Shown in pieces: positions 25,925 through 34,320 of a stretch of 64,000 nt of DNA (its first letter is position 1; each line of letters begins with the position of its first letter). A program made the translations under genes and the position numbers. The DNA comes from Streptomyces sp. V3I7 (lineage in GTDB: Bacteria > Actinomycetota > Actinomycetes > Streptomycetales > Streptomycetaceae). Location: positions 744,001 through 808,000 of the forward strand of contig NZ_JAUSZK010000001.1 of the NCBI RefSeq assembly GCF_030817495.1, in the 5' to 3' direction. The notes beneath the pieces were generated by a model, which made no database searches, was not told where the DNA came from, and saw only the letters and a program-made list of their open reading frames with translations.

Positions 25925-26339
25925 GTGGGGACTTTGGGCTGGGAGAGGGGTGCGGCAGGAGCGGGACCCAGGCGGTTGGCGAAGGCGGCCTGGCGCGAGG
26001 GGGAGGAGTCGTCCGCGAACGGGGCGAAGCCGCAGTCGTCGCACGTTCCCAGCTGATCGACCGGGATGTAGCGGGGGACGGGGACGGCCTGCTCCTAGGC
26101 CTTGGCAAGTACCGCGTCACTCAACTGACCGGCGCGGGGCTGTGAGTTCACCGCATCGGTGTCCGGAGCGGGCGCGGCGTTGACCACGATTTCCGGAGCG
26201 GTCGTGCATGCCCAGGGCCTCGACTGAAGCGCCCCGGATAGGATCGCGACGGGACCACCCAAGGCGCGAATTCACTTCACGCGTATCGACCAGAGCAACA
26301 CCAATAGAAACGATTTCCTGCTAGAATGATCCTTTCGCC
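25925..26339. other. Gene-poor stretch with a remnant and a promoter-like sequence
   Basis: About 415 bases lie between the GNAT gene and the tandem repeat. They hold a probable decayed minus-strand gene fragment (25935-26160) and, near the right edge, an unusually AT-rich stretch. That stretch contains TAGAAT at 26322-26327, a good -10 hexamer for the plus strand. Confidence 0.5.
25935..26160 (-). pseudogene. Remnant of a methionine synthase (MetE-like) gene
   Basis: On the minus strand one frame reads AVLAKA, a TAG stop (26095-26097), then EQAVPVPRYIPVDQLGTCDD and CGFAPFADDSSPSR. The segment YIPVDQLGTCDDCGFAPF resembles the C-terminal zinc-site region of cobalamin-independent methionine synthase-like proteins, which carry a Cys in a CGF context. 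There is no complete frame on either side and no start. The identification rests on one motif recognised by eye. Confidence 0.4.
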
Positions 26340-26405
26340 GGGCAGCGGGCAGCGGGCAGCGGGCAGCGGGCAGCGGGCAGCGGGCAGCGGGCAGCGGGCA
26401 GCGGG
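26340..26405 (+). repeat. 7-bp tandem repeat GGGCAGC, nine copies
   Basis: The unit GGGCAGC is repeated nine times without error from 26340 to 26402, followed by GGG. It sits just after a -10-like TAGAAT and immediately before the GTG at 26408. Because 7 is not a multiple of 3, copy-number change would shift the frame between the ATG at 26326 and the downstream gene. Confidence 0.95.
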
Positions 26406-26407
26406 TC

Positions 26408-28039
26408 GTGCTCGTGGCCGTTCGATCGGCCGGAGCACTGCATCGGCTTCTTGATGTGTTGCCCGTCTTCGAGGGCGACGAGCGTGTCAGTATCCGCTTC
26501 ACCCTCGTCCCCGGATCAGACTTCGACGTGGACGCACTGGCGGCCCTGGAACGCTCCGGCGCCCGAACCGTCCCCTGGGACACGGCCTGTGACAGCAAGC
26601 ACGACCTCATCCTGACCGCAAGCCCCAAGGGTTCCTTTCAGGCCCTCTCAGGCCCCCGCGCCCTGCTGCCCCACGGCGCCGGCTTCAACAAGGCGATCCA
26701 CGGAGAAGGTACGCCACACCTTCCATCCGGCTTGGACCCCCATTACCTGCTCAAGGACGGCGCCCCCTGGGCCGATCTGTACGCCCTGGCCCACGATGAC
26801 CAACTCGCCATCCTCGACCGGACCTGCACCCCGGCCGCCGCGCGGGCAACCGTGATCGGCGACCCCACCTTGGACCGACTGCTCGCCTCAGCCCGCCACC
26901 GTGAGCTGTATCGGGACGCCTTGGGGACAGGCGGCCGCCGACTGGTGGTCCTCACCTCCACCTGGGGGCCCGAGTCCCTCCTCGCCCGACGCCCGGGGCT
27001 GGCAGCCGAACTCGTGGCGCAACTGCCCTGCGACGCATACCAGTTCGCCCTGATCCTGCATCCGAACGAGTACAGCCGGATCGGCTCCTTCGATCTCTCC
27101 CGGCAGCTCTCCCCCGCCCTGGCCGCCGGTCTCCTGCTTCCCGACCCGCACGAGGAGTGGGCCGCCGTGCTGGTCGCGGCGGACGCCGTCGTCACCGACC
27201 ACGGGTCGAGTGCCCTGTACGCCGCTGCCCTGGGCCGTCCTGTCATCGGCGCCTACGCCGGAGGAGAGGAGCTGATACCCGGCAGTACCATGGCCCAGCT
27301 CCTGCAGCACGTCCCTCAACTCGCCACTCCCAGCGACCTGGAGGACACCCTCGCCACCGCCACGTCGGTGGACACGGCCGACCTCGCACGGTCCGCCTTC
27401 GCGTGTCAGGGAGAGGCTCTCGGCCAACTGCGGCGGGAGTTGTACCGACTGCTCGAACTGCCGCCACGCGCCGCCGCCCCGGTAGCCCCGGCCACCTTGC
27501 GCACACCCACCACCCCGGCCCACCGTCCCTTCGCCTGGGCCGTACGGGCGGAGGTGTCGGAAAACCGGATCAGCACAGTACGCCTAGCCCCCCACACCTC
27601 CGAGGCCGTACATCACCTGGCGGCCGAGTACCCGGGCGCCGGACAGCGCCACGTGGAGAGCGCCGCCGTGCTGTGGCGTCAGGCGTCGGCCGCCCCCGCG
27701 GTTCCCAACAGCCGCACGTGGACCGCGGGTGGCTGGCTGAGCCGCGTTCTCGAAGACGCCCCTGGCTGCCGTACCGCCGCCGCGATCCTCAGCCGGACGC
27801 ACTGCGTGATCCGGCATCGCACCACCGGCCGCGCCTACCGAGTCCACATCGAGCCGTGTCGCACCGGCGGACAGATCCTGCGTCCGGACCCGGCCGCCGT
27901 GGTCTCGGCAGTCCATGCCTGGCTCGGCAGCACCGCGCGACAGACGACGCCCACATCGCTGGTGTGCGACGTCGGGACGCTGACGGTCCGCGTCCACCTC
28001 GACGAGGCAGACGCGACCGACCTCGACTACGAGCTCTGA
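26408..28039 (+). CDS. GT-B-like protein related to CDP-glycerol glycerophosphotransferases
   Basis: The 543-residue product begins [21 protein letters not shown]. The N-terminal 340 residues look like a two-Rossmann GT-B fold, with [10 protein letters not shown] and the nucleotide-binding segment [20 protein letters not shown] followed by RPVIGAYA, as in CDP-glycerol glycerophosphotransferase or UDP-sugar epimerase-like enzymes. The C-terminal 180 residues match nothing I recognise. I recall that similar Streptomyces proteins are sometimes mislabelled 'translation initiation factor 2'. There is no convincing ribosome binding site before the GTG other than the repeat's own GGG. The 3' end overlaps the convergent STAND gene by 13 bases. 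Confidence 0.75.
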   Translation: MLVAVRSAGALHRLLDVLPVFEGDERVSIRFTLVPGSDFDVDALAALERSGARTVPWDTACDSKHDLILTASPKGSFQALSGPRALLPHGAGFNKAIHGEGTPHLPSGLDPHYLLKDGAPWADLYALAHDDQLAILDRTCTPAAARATVIGDPTLDRLLASARHRELYRDALGTGGRRLVVLTSTWGPESLLARRPGLAAELVAQLPCDAYQFALILHPNEYSRIGSFDLSRQLSPALAAGLLLPDPHEEWAAVLVAADAVVTDHGSSALYAAALGRPVIGAYAGGEELIPGSTMAQLLQHVPQLATPSDLEDTLATATSVDTADLARSAFACQGEALGQLRRELYRLLELPPRAAAPVAPATLRTPTTPAHRPFAWAVRAEVSENRISTVRLAPHTSEAVHHLAAEYPGAGQRHVESAAVLWRQASAAPAVPNSRTWTAGGWLSRVLEDAPGCRTAAAILSRTHCVIRHRTTGRAYRVHIEPCRTGGQILRPDPAAVVSAVHAWLGSTARQTTPTSLVCDVGTLTVRVHLDEADATDLDYEL

Positions 28040-30120
28040 CCGTCGTCCGCCAGGCCGACTTGTCGCGCCAACTCCCTTGCCGCTGAGCGGCACTGCTCCG
28101 CCTCCTCGATGCCGCCCCGCTCGGCGACGAGGAACGCCAGTTCCTCCAGGATCCGCGCCTCGTCGATGCCGGCGCCTCGCTCACGAGCACTGAGCAAAGC
28201 GGCGCGCACAAGCTCCTCCGCTTCAGCCTTGCGGCCGACGTGCCGCAGCGCACGGCCCAGCTCGAACCCCGACCGCGCCGTCATCCGTTCCCGACGCTGC
28301 TCCACGGCCATGTCATATGCCTCGCCCAGCAGTTGGAGGGCGCGCTCGGCGTTTCCCTGCTTCAGGGCGGTACGGCCCAGCAGGTAGGTCTGCAGCAGCA
28401 CACCGTAGGCGTTGCCGATCTCGGCGTGGACCGCTCGCGAGGCCTCGAAGTCGATGGCGGCACCCGCCCAGTCGCCCCGCGCCGACTTCACCAGCCCCCT
28501 GAACTCCACCGTGGACGCTCGCAACTTGCGCTCGACGGTGGAGGTTCCGAGGGACTCGGACGCATGGAGCGCGTGGCGCATCTGCTCCTCGGCCTCGTCG
28601 TAGCGCTCCTGCTCCCACAGCGGCCTCGCCAGTTGGCAGCGCATGCGGATCATGGCCGGGAGGTACTCGGTCCGGTCGGCCGCCGCCACGCCCATACGGA
28701 AGGTGTCCGTGATGTCCGCGTAGTGCCGGTGGTCGAGGAAGTGCGTCCACAGCGGTTCGCACAGCGCCCAGGCATCGTCGTAGAGCCCGTCCTCAAAGGC
28801 GAGCCGGACACAGCCGTACAGTGCGAGGCGCTCCGACTGGAGCCACTTCAGAGCGTCGCCCTTGCCGGCGAACGTGATGTCGTCGGCTTCCTGACCGGTC
28901 GGTGCGGGTGGTTCGGCGAAGGTCATCCGGGGGCCGGCCGCCAGTAGGTCGGCGCGCGCGGCCTGGCGTCGGTACCAGCCGATCAGCGCGCAGCGGGCAG
29001 CCGCGCGCTCCGTCCCGTCCCGGTCGTCCTGCCCGGCACGGCGCTCGGCGTGGCCGCGGAGCAGGCCGTGCATCCGGTAGCCCTCGGGGCGGCTCTCCAG
29101 GAGACCCGCCGATTCCAGTTCCTCCAGTGCGTCGGCAGCTTCCTCCGGCCCGTCTCCCAGCAGCGCGGCCGTCACCGGAGCCGTGACGACGGGAGCGGGA
29201 TGCTGGGGCAGCAGGCGATACAGGCGCGCGGCCTGCGGGCCGAGTCCCGCGTACGCGGCGTCCCAGACCGCCTCGACCATGGGAATGCCCTTCTGGTGGA
29301 GTTCCGCCGTCAGCTCGGAGACGAGCCGCGACAGGCTCCGCCGGCGGTACCTGCGGACCCAGTGCCCGGCCACCTGAAGCGCGGCGGGAAGTCCACCGCA
29401 GCCACGTGTGAGTTCAGCCACGGCCTCCGGCTCGGCCACGAAGCGCGGATCGTCCACGATGTTCGTCAGCAGCCGTAGGGCGTCTTCCGCCGACAACGGG
29501 TTCACGGCCACCTCGACGGCGGCCGTACCCTCAAGGTCGTACAGACGCCCCTGACTTGTGACGATGGCCAGACTGCCGGCGGAGGCGGGGAGCAGCGGGA
29601 GCGCCTCACTGCCGTACCGGGCGTTGTCGACGACTACGATGAGTCGCTTGTTCCGGGTCCTGGTCCAGTACTGCTTCGAGCGAGCTGCCGAGGATCGCTC
29701 CAGCCACTCCGGGGCGACGCCGAGGCCGGTCAGCAACTCGCCCATCGCATCGGTGACTTCCACTCCGCCGTCCCGGCGCAGGTCGTCGAGGTCCACGTAC
29801 AGCACCCCGTCCGGATAGCGGTCGCTGAGCCGGCGGGCCATGTGAAAACCGAGCGCCGTCTTGCCGATTCCGCCGACTCCGCTCAACGCGACGACCAGCG
29901 GCCCTTCGTGATCCGCGTGACTCTCGACCGCCCTGGTGATGCGCTCCTGCTCCGCATGGCGGTTCTCGAACCGTGTCAGGGCCGGAGGCAGTTGGAAGGG
30001 GACGGGTTGAACGGTGGTGGGGGTAGTGCCGTTCCAGTGCTGGTGCAGTTCTCCGATGCGTCCGGCTTGGACCACCGCTTCCGCCCGCCCGTCCAGGCTG
30101 TTGCGCGTCTCCTCGACCAT
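28027..30120 (-). CDS. NB-ARC/TPR STAND protein (bacterial NLR-like) with N-terminal amyloid-like motif
   Basis: The 697-residue product has three parts. First, a short N-terminal motif [20 protein letters not shown] at 7-26. Next, an NB-ARC ATPase with Walker A GVGGIGKT at 81-88, Walker B RLIVVVDN at about 158, and [14 protein letters not shown] (GLPLA-like) at about 240. Last, a C-terminal helical TPR-like sensor region (about 430-690). It resembles AfsR without the SARP DNA-binding domain, so a classical regulator role is unlikely. STAND proteins of this layout act as signal-triggered switches that oligomerise. The N-terminal motif is shared with the small divergent protein at 30222, indicating a receptor/effector pair of the NLR type. 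Confidence 0.85.
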   Translation of the reverse strand: MVEETRNSLDGRAEAVVQAGRIGELHQHWNGTTPTTVQPVPFQLPPALTRFENRHAEQERITRAVESHADHEGPLVVALSGVGGIGKTALGFHMARRLSDRYPDGVLYVDLDDLRRDGGVEVTDAMGELLTGLGVAPEWLERSSAARSKQYWTRTRNKRLIVVVDNARYGSEALPLLPASAGSLAIVTSQGRLYDLEGTAAVEVAVNPLSAEDALRLLTNIVDDPRFVAEPEAVAELTRGCGGLPAALQVAGHWVRRYRRRSLSRLVSELTAELHQKGIPMVEAVWDAAYAGLGPQAARLYRLLPQHPAPVVTAPVTAALLGDGPEEAADALEELESAGLLESRPEGYRMHGLLRGHAERRAGQDDRDGTERAAARCALIGWYRRQAARADLLAAGPRMTFAEPPAPTGQEADDITFAGKGDALKWLQSERLALYGCVRLAFEDGLYDDAWALCEPLWTHFLDHRHYADITDTFRMGVAAADRTEYLPAMIRMRCQLARPLWEQERYDEAEEQMRHALHASESLGTSTVERKLRASTVEFRGLVKSARGDWAGAAIDFEASRAVHAEIGNAYGVLLQTYLLGRTALKQGNAERALQLLGEAYDMAVEQRRERMTARSGFELGRALRHVGRKAEAEELVRAALLSARERGAGIDEARILEELAFLVAERGGIEEAEQCRSAARELARQVGLADDGQSS

Positions 30121-30221
30121 GACGTCAACACTATGACGTGACAGCGGATATGACAGCGCGCCAGGTAGTTCCGTGGCTTTGGTGGGGTATGGCTGTCACA
30201 CGTCAACCCTAGGAGCGTTTC
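30121..30221. promoter_or_regulatory. Divergent promoter region of the STAND/Bell pair
   Basis: The 101 bases hold three direct copies of TGAC (30119-30124 TGACGT, 30136-30141 TGACGT, and TGACAG), clustered within 40 bases. On the minus strand CATAGT lies a few bases before the ATG at 30120, suggesting a very short leader. On the plus strand TAGGAGCG precedes the ATG at 30222. Confidence 0.4.
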
Positions 30222-30666
30222 ATGGAACCCATCACTGCCGCGGCCCTCACCGCACTGGCCGGAAGCCTCGGCGGCGAAGCCGGGCGCAGCGCGTGGCAGG
30301 CGCTCGCGACGCTCGTACGACGCCCCTTCCGGCGCGGCGAGCGGGGACAGTCAGCCGAGCTCGCCGGCGTGAGTTCGGGCGAGGCCGAGATCGCCCTGCT
30401 GGCGACCGACCCCGGCAGCGCCGCTCACGCGCAGGCCCTGGCGACCGCCCTGGGTGTACGAGCCGCTCTCGACACCGAGTTCAGAGGGCTTCTGGAGCAG
30501 TGGTGGCAGGGACGCACGCGACGCCATGGACGGGGACGGTGCCGTGCACAACGAGATCAGCGGCGGGACGCAGTACGGGCCGGTTCTCCAGGCAAAGAGC
30601 TTCTCCAGCATCACGTTCACCATGGGGCAGGCCACGCCGCCGCCCGGGAACATCCCGAACAACTAG
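30222..30666 (+). pseudogene. Bell-like helical effector with C-terminal amyloid-like motif, frameshifted by one base
   Basis: The first 95 codons encode a helical domain (MEPITAAALTALAGSLGGEA, WQALATLVRRPFRR, and a final FRGLLEQWW). The frame then shifts by one: dropping a C at about 30507 gives RDARDAMDGDGAVHNEISGG, TQYGPVLQAKSFSSITF and a stop TAG at 30664-30666, 147 residues in total. This layout (N-terminal helical domain plus a C-terminal amyloid signalling motif) matches the 'Bell' effectors known to partner bacterial NLRs. The C-terminal motif matches the one at the STAND protein's N-terminus. The single-base shift may be a recent mutation, phase variation or a sequence error. Confidence 0.7.
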
Positions 30667-30781
30667 ATGATCAATTCCAAGGGATGCCTGCAGGGGGTGT
30701 GGGGTGGGCGGCGGCCGAAGCCACCGCAAGACAGTCAGGCGGCGGGCTGCCGACCCTGGTTGTCGAGGTGGCAGCGGGCGG

Positions 30782-31171
30782 TCAGGCGTCAGGGTCGACT
30801 TCGGGGTGCGTGAACCGCACGGGCTTGCCCAGCGACCGGGCGTAGGCGATTTCGGCTCGGGTGCTGTCTCCGATGTAGTCGCCGACTACGAGCACCTCAT
30901 CAGCGAGCCGGATCTTCGCCCGGTGCAGATCGTCGAGTCGAACCTTCAGCGCCTCGGCCTCGACAGGATCGGACCAAAGTTCGTGCGGCGACTTCATGTC
31001 ACAGCCCGGTTTGACGACAATCTTTCCGGCTTTGGTCTCCCGCAGATCGGCCTCGTTCATCTCGGTCATGAAGCGGGTGGAGCCGCAGATCACGACGATA
31101 CGCGGGAGGCTCAGCTGCTTCTTCGCGTCGGCGAGCTTCTCCTCGGGGGTGAGCAGTTGCGGGTATGACAC
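30782..31171 (-). CDS. DUF4406/nucleoside 2-deoxyribosyltransferase-like protein
   Basis: The 129-residue product contains RIVVICGSTRFMTEMNEADL and LADEVLVVGDYIGDSTRAEIAYARSLGKPVRF. This pattern (GSTRF near the start; DSTxxEIAYA near the end) is that of the nucleoside 2-deoxyribosyltransferase-like/DUF4406 fold, common in phages and accessory regions. The GTG at 31171 is preceded by AGGAGGAAC, an excellent ribosome binding site. It converges with the Bell-like gene and may be part of the same accessory block. Confidence 0.75.
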   Translation of the reverse strand: MSYPQLLTPEEKLADAKKQLSLPRIVVICGSTRFMTEMNEADLRETKAGKIVVKPGCDMKSPHELWSDPVEAEALKVRLDDLHRAKIRLADEVLVVGDYIGDSTRAEIAYARSLGKPVRFTHPEVDPDA

Positions 31172-31251
31172 TGGTTCCTCCTGGTGGTGTGGTCCAAGGG
31201 GTGCCTGCGGAGACGAGAACGAGGCTGCGACGGGCGTGCCCATGGCAGATG

Positions 31252-32346
31252 TCAGGCGTTCGCTCCCCTGGCCGCCACCGCCCACCGGTCCACGATCTCC
31301 CCCTGCCGCGTGATCACCAGTTCGTCCACGAGGTTGACCGCTGAGCAGACGTGATTGGGGGCGACGGCGATTCGGGAGCCGAGGGGTGGGGTCTTGGTGC
31401 CCTCCGGGAGGACGACCGTGGCGTGGTGTTCCGAGAGGGCGGTGATCGAGGCGTCGGGGAAGTCCGGGAGATAGCCGTGGCCGGTGACCCACGGGGTGAC
31501 GTCGGTGCCGAGGACCTTGCTGCCCGTGTCCAGTACGAAGCGGTCGGGGGCCGGGGTGCTGACGACCGTGGCCGCCGCGACGAGGGCGAGGTCGTCCGGG
31601 GTGCAGGAGCCGAGGGCGATCTGGGTGGCGTCGTTGAAGACGTAGACGCCAGGCCGGAGTTCGTTCACCGCGCCCTGGTCCGCGAGGGCGGCCGTGGGGG
31701 TCGAGCCGCCGCTGATCACGTCCGCCGCGAGGCCCGCGGCGCGCAGGGCCTCGGCGGCCTCGGTGAGGGCCCGTTCCTCGTCGCGGGCGGCCTGCGCGCG
31801 GGCCTGGGGACCGTACCCGTAGCCGTGGCCGGGGAAGGTGAAGACACCGCGGACGTCCAGTCCGGCGTCGGCCGCCGCCTTGCCGACCGCGGCCGCGTCG
31901 ACCGGGGCGACGCCCGTGCGGTGGTGGCCGCTGTCGATCTCCACCAGCAACTCGACCGGCCGGTCGGCGCCGCGTACGGCCGCCCCCAACTGCCGTGCGC
32001 CGTCCGCCGAGTCCGCGGTCAGGCGCAGCGACACCGTCTCCGCGAGCCGTCGCAGCCGCCGGGCCTTGTCGCCGTCCGCCCACAGGGGGTAGGCGATGAA
32101 GAGGTCCGTGAAGCCCTGGCCCGCGAACACCTCCGCCTCACCGATCGTCGCGACCGTGAGGCCGACCGCGCCCGCCGCGCGCTGGCGTTCGGCTATCGGC
32201 GGGCACTTGTGGGTCTTGGCGTGCGGGCGCAGGGCGAATCCCCCACCGCGGCCCGCCTCCGCCATGCGCGCGATGTTGCCCTCCAGCACATCGACGTCGA
32301 CCACCAGCGCGGGTGTGGTCAGGCCTTCGGGAAGACGTGAGATCAC
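31252..32346 (-). CDS. D-threonine aldolase / D-serine dehydratase-like PLP enzyme
   Basis: The 364-residue enzyme belongs to the alanine-racemase-fold family containing D-threonine aldolase and DSD1-type D-serine dehydratase. The PLP lysine lies in LRPHAKTHKCP at about 44. The C-terminal PNHVCSAVN supplies the His and Cys that bind the activating metal in DSD1/D-TA. GGSTPT near 215 holds the phosphate. It starts at a GTG at 32346. D-threonine cleavage or D-serine deamination cannot be separated from sequence alone. Confidence 0.88.
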   Translation of the reverse strand: MISRLPEGLTTPALVVDVDVLEGNIARMAEAGRGGGFALRPHAKTHKCPPIAERQRAAGAVGLTVATIGEAEVFAGQGFTDLFIAYPLWADGDKARRLRRLAETVSLRLTADSADGARQLGAAVRGADRPVELLVEIDSGHHRTGVAPVDAAAVGKAAADAGLDVRGVFTFPGHGYGYGPQARAQAARDEERALTEAAEALRAAGLAADVISGGSTPTAALADQGAVNELRPGVYVFNDATQIALGSCTPDDLALVAAATVVSTPAPDRFVLDTGSKVLGTDVTPWVTGHGYLPDFPDASITALSEHHATVVLPEGTKTPPLGSRIAVAPNHVCSAVNLVDELVITRQGEIVDRWAVAARGANA

Positions 32347-32440
32347 AGCGGACGTACCTCTCCGATCGTTGAGATGCCAGAGGCATCATCGCTGATCGGA
32401 GGAGGGGCGGGGCGGCGCGGGGTCTTCCGGCACAGACGTA

Positions 32441-32474
32441 GGCGCCAGGATCCACGGGCGCGGATCCTGGCGCC
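32441..32474. terminator. Perfect 13-bp inverted repeat (hairpin)
   Basis: GGCGCCAGGATCC (32441-32453) and GGATCCTGGCGCC (32462-32474) are exact complements around an 8-base loop. The hairpin lies between the end of the four-helix membrane protein gene and the start of the aldolase-family gene, both on the minus strand. It could terminate the former or block readthrough. Confidence 0.6.
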
Positions 32475-32533
32475 GTATCGCCTCCCCGTACGGGGCATGC
32501 CCGTTCGCCGGTGTCGTCCGCGACACCCGGCGC

Positions 32534-32959
32534 TCACCTGGTCGACGTCTCCTCAGGTCGTCCCAAGCACAGGGCCCAGATGATGAGCACGGAGACCGCG
32601 ATCACCACGAACGACCACACCGGCGAGTACGGCAGCGCCATGAAGTGGGTGATGATGATCAGCACGGCGACGACCACGCCGAGGACGCGAGCCCAGGCGG
32701 CCCCCTGGAACAGCCCGACGCTGATGATCACGGCGATCGCGCCGAGGATCAGATGGATCCAGCCCCATCCGGTGAGGTCGAAGTGGAAGACGTAGTCGCG
32801 GGTGACGTAGAAGACGTCGTCGTTCGCGATCCCCATGATGCCCCGGAAGATGGACAGGAGTCCGGCGACCAGGAGCATGACCGCCCCGAAGGTGACCAGG
32901 CCCTCGGCCCACGCGTACTTCGCCGTGCTGTCCCGCTGGGGGGTAGGTGTCGCGGTCAT
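32534..32959 (-). CDS. Four-helix membrane protein, DUF7144-like
   Basis: A 141-residue protein with four hydrophobic segments (GAVMLLVAGLLSIFRGI; WGWIHLILGAIAVIISVGLF; ARVLGVVVAVLIIITHFM; WSFVVIAVSVLIIWALCL) and a soluble N-terminus. Such proteins are common in Streptomyces near other small membrane proteins. The family assignment is from memory and the function is unknown. Confidence 0.7.
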   Translation of the reverse strand: MTATPTPQRDSTAKYAWAEGLVTFGAVMLLVAGLLSIFRGIMGIANDDVFYVTRDYVFHFDLTGWGWIHLILGAIAVIISVGLFQGAAWARVLGVVVAVLIIITHFMALPYSPVWSFVVIAVSVLIIWALCLGRPEETSTR

Positions 32960-33043
32960 CCTGCTGCCTCGTTTCGTCTCGCCCGGCCTCCTTCGAGAGC
33001 CGGAGGTGGATGAGAGGGAGGAGTTACGGTCGGGCCGGCCCGC

Positions 33044-33532
33044 TCATCGGCCCGAAGGGCCGGACGCGCCGGTGGAATCGGATCCGCCGGAGAAACCGGT
33101 GGAACCGGTGGAACCGGAGGACAGCACCAGTTCCTTCGCCCGCCGGAACTCGTCGTCCGTGATGTCGCCCCGGGAGCGCATCTCGGAGAGCTTGGTGAGT
33201 TCGTCGGCGCTGCTGGGCCGGCCGCCGGCGCCCGCGGTCTCGCGGACGTACGCGTCCACGGCCGACTGCTGGGCCCGCGCCTGCTTGATCTCGCGTTCAC
33301 CCATGCTCGTACCGCGGACGATCAGATAGACGAAGACGCCCAGGAACGGCAGGAGGAGCACGAACAGCAGCCAGCCCGCCTTGCCCCAGCCGCCGAGGGA
33401 GTCGTCCCGGAAGATGTCGAAGACGATCCGGACGAGCAGGATGAACCACATCACCCACAGGAAGAACCACAGCATCGTCCAGAAGGCGCTCAGCAGCGGA
33501 TAGTCGTACGCGAGGTACGTAGGCGGGCTCAT
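33044..33532 (-). CDS. Membrane protein with PLDc_N-like and SHOCT domains
   Basis: The 162-residue product has two membrane segments (AFWTMLWFFLWVMWFILLVRIV; GWLLFVLLLPFLGVFVYLIV) with the typical RDDSLGGWGKAGW linker of the PLDc_N type. The short oligomerisation motif SHOCT follows (ELTKLSEMRSRGDITDDEFRRAKELVL), then a Gly/Ser/Thr-rich tail. The function is unknown. Confidence 0.8.
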   Translation of the reverse strand: MSPPTYLAYDYPLLSAFWTMLWFFLWVMWFILLVRIVFDIFRDDSLGGWGKAGWLLFVLLLPFLGVFVYLIVRGTSMGEREIKQARAQQSAVDAYVRETAGAGGRPSSADELTKLSEMRSRGDITDDEFRRAKELVLSSGSTGSTGFSGGSDSTGASGPSGR

Positions 33533-33792
33533 CTCTCTCCTCCGTCCCAGGCGTGCGCCCGGCAGGTGATGTGCCGTCTTCAGCGTGCCGAGGGCGAGGG
33601 CGGGGCCGCCTCACCCGGGGCGGGTGATCGTGTCCGCGAGCGACGCGCTTCGTGGAAGGTGGAAGGGGAGGTCGCGGGACGTACGACTCGCGCTAGCCCC
33701 ACCACAGCCCCACCACACTCCCGCCGTACGACGCCCCGCCGGATCACCCACGGCGGGTGATCCGGCGGGCTGCGGGAACCACGAGCCGCTCC
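33533..33792. other. Intergenic stretch with hairpin
   Basis: 260 bases without a convincing gene. The only structure I see is the perfect hairpin at 33735-33769 near its right edge. Confidence 0.5.
33735..33769. terminator. Perfect 15-bp hairpin terminator
   Basis: CCCGCCGGATCACCC (33735-33749) pairs exactly with GGGTGATCCGGCGGG (33755-33769) around a 5-base loop. It lies downstream of the minus-strand gene at 33793-33990 and upstream of the SHOCT gene, so it probably ends the former. Confidence 0.75.
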
Positions 33793-33990
33793 TCACTCCG
33801 GCAGCGGACGCATCTCCACCACCCTCAGCCCCAGCGACTGGCAGCGGGCGAGCAGGCCGTACAGCTGGGCCTCGTCGACGACGGGGCCGTACAGGAGCGT
33901 CTGATCGGACATCACCACGTGGTCCAGCTCGGGGAAGGCATGGGTCAGCGTCTCCGACAGCTGCCCTTCGACGCGGATCTCATAGCGCAT
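33793..33990 (-). CDS. Small protein, 65 residues
   Basis: From the ATG at 33990 (GAGGGAGCGG upstream) the product starts MRYEIRVEGQLSETLTHAFP and ends GLRVVEMRPLPE. It has a ferredoxin-like alternation of strands and helices, VVMSDQTLLYGPVVDEAQLY in the middle, and no signal or membrane part. Proteins of this type are common and uncharacterised in actinobacteria. It follows the MFS transporter remnant on the same strand. Confidence 0.65.
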   Translation of the reverse strand: MRYEIRVEGQLSETLTHAFPELDHVVMSDQTLLYGPVVDEAQLYGLLARCQSLGLRVVEMRPLPE

Positions 33991-34071
33991 GAGCCGCTCC
34001 CTCATGCGGCCTGGGGCGGGCGGACGAGGCCCTTCTGCCTTCGATGGTCGGTCGCGGCGCAGCACGCGGCC

Positions 34072-34320
34072 TCACCCGACACAGGTGATCCGGCGCCGCG
34101 CTGGGCCATGGCCCAGGCGAACTGGGCGTCGTCGATGGCCGGTTTGATCGTGGCCAGCAGCCAGACGATGGCCGCCGTCAGGGTCGCGAGACCCAGCCGG
34201 ATCATCCGTCGCGGACCCGCGATCCGAGCCAGCGGGGCACCGCACAGGGAGGTCGCGAGCATGGTGACGGTCCGTCCCCAGGACGAGCAGCGCGCGCCAG
34301 CGTTTCATCGGCGTCTTCAC
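34072..34320 (-). pseudogene. Remnant of an MFS drug exporter (EmrB/QacA-like)
   Basis: Just after the LuxR stop, a GTG (34320, GTGA overlap) begins VKTPMKRWRALLVLGT, the start of a DHA2-type MFS protein. The reading frame then changes, and another frame continues MLATSLCGAPLARIAGPRRM, IRLGLATLTAAIVWLLATIK, PAIDDAQFAWAM, which resembles an internal loop and helix of EmrB/QacA exporters much further along. The sequence diverges again after FAWAM. The most likely history is a gene that lost most of its middle and end. The translational coupling to the LuxR gene suggests the exporter was once its partner. Confidence 0.6.

Noticed and set aside
26340..26405. A CRISPR array
   Set aside because: The repeats are 7 bases with no spacers, so this is a simple tandem repeat. 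No CRISPR or cas genes are seen anywhere in the window.
28027..30120. SARP-type antibiotic regulator (AfsR)
   Set aside because: The NB-ARC and TPR parts fit, but the N-terminal SARP DNA-binding domain is absent and the N-terminus carries the amyloid-like motif instead.
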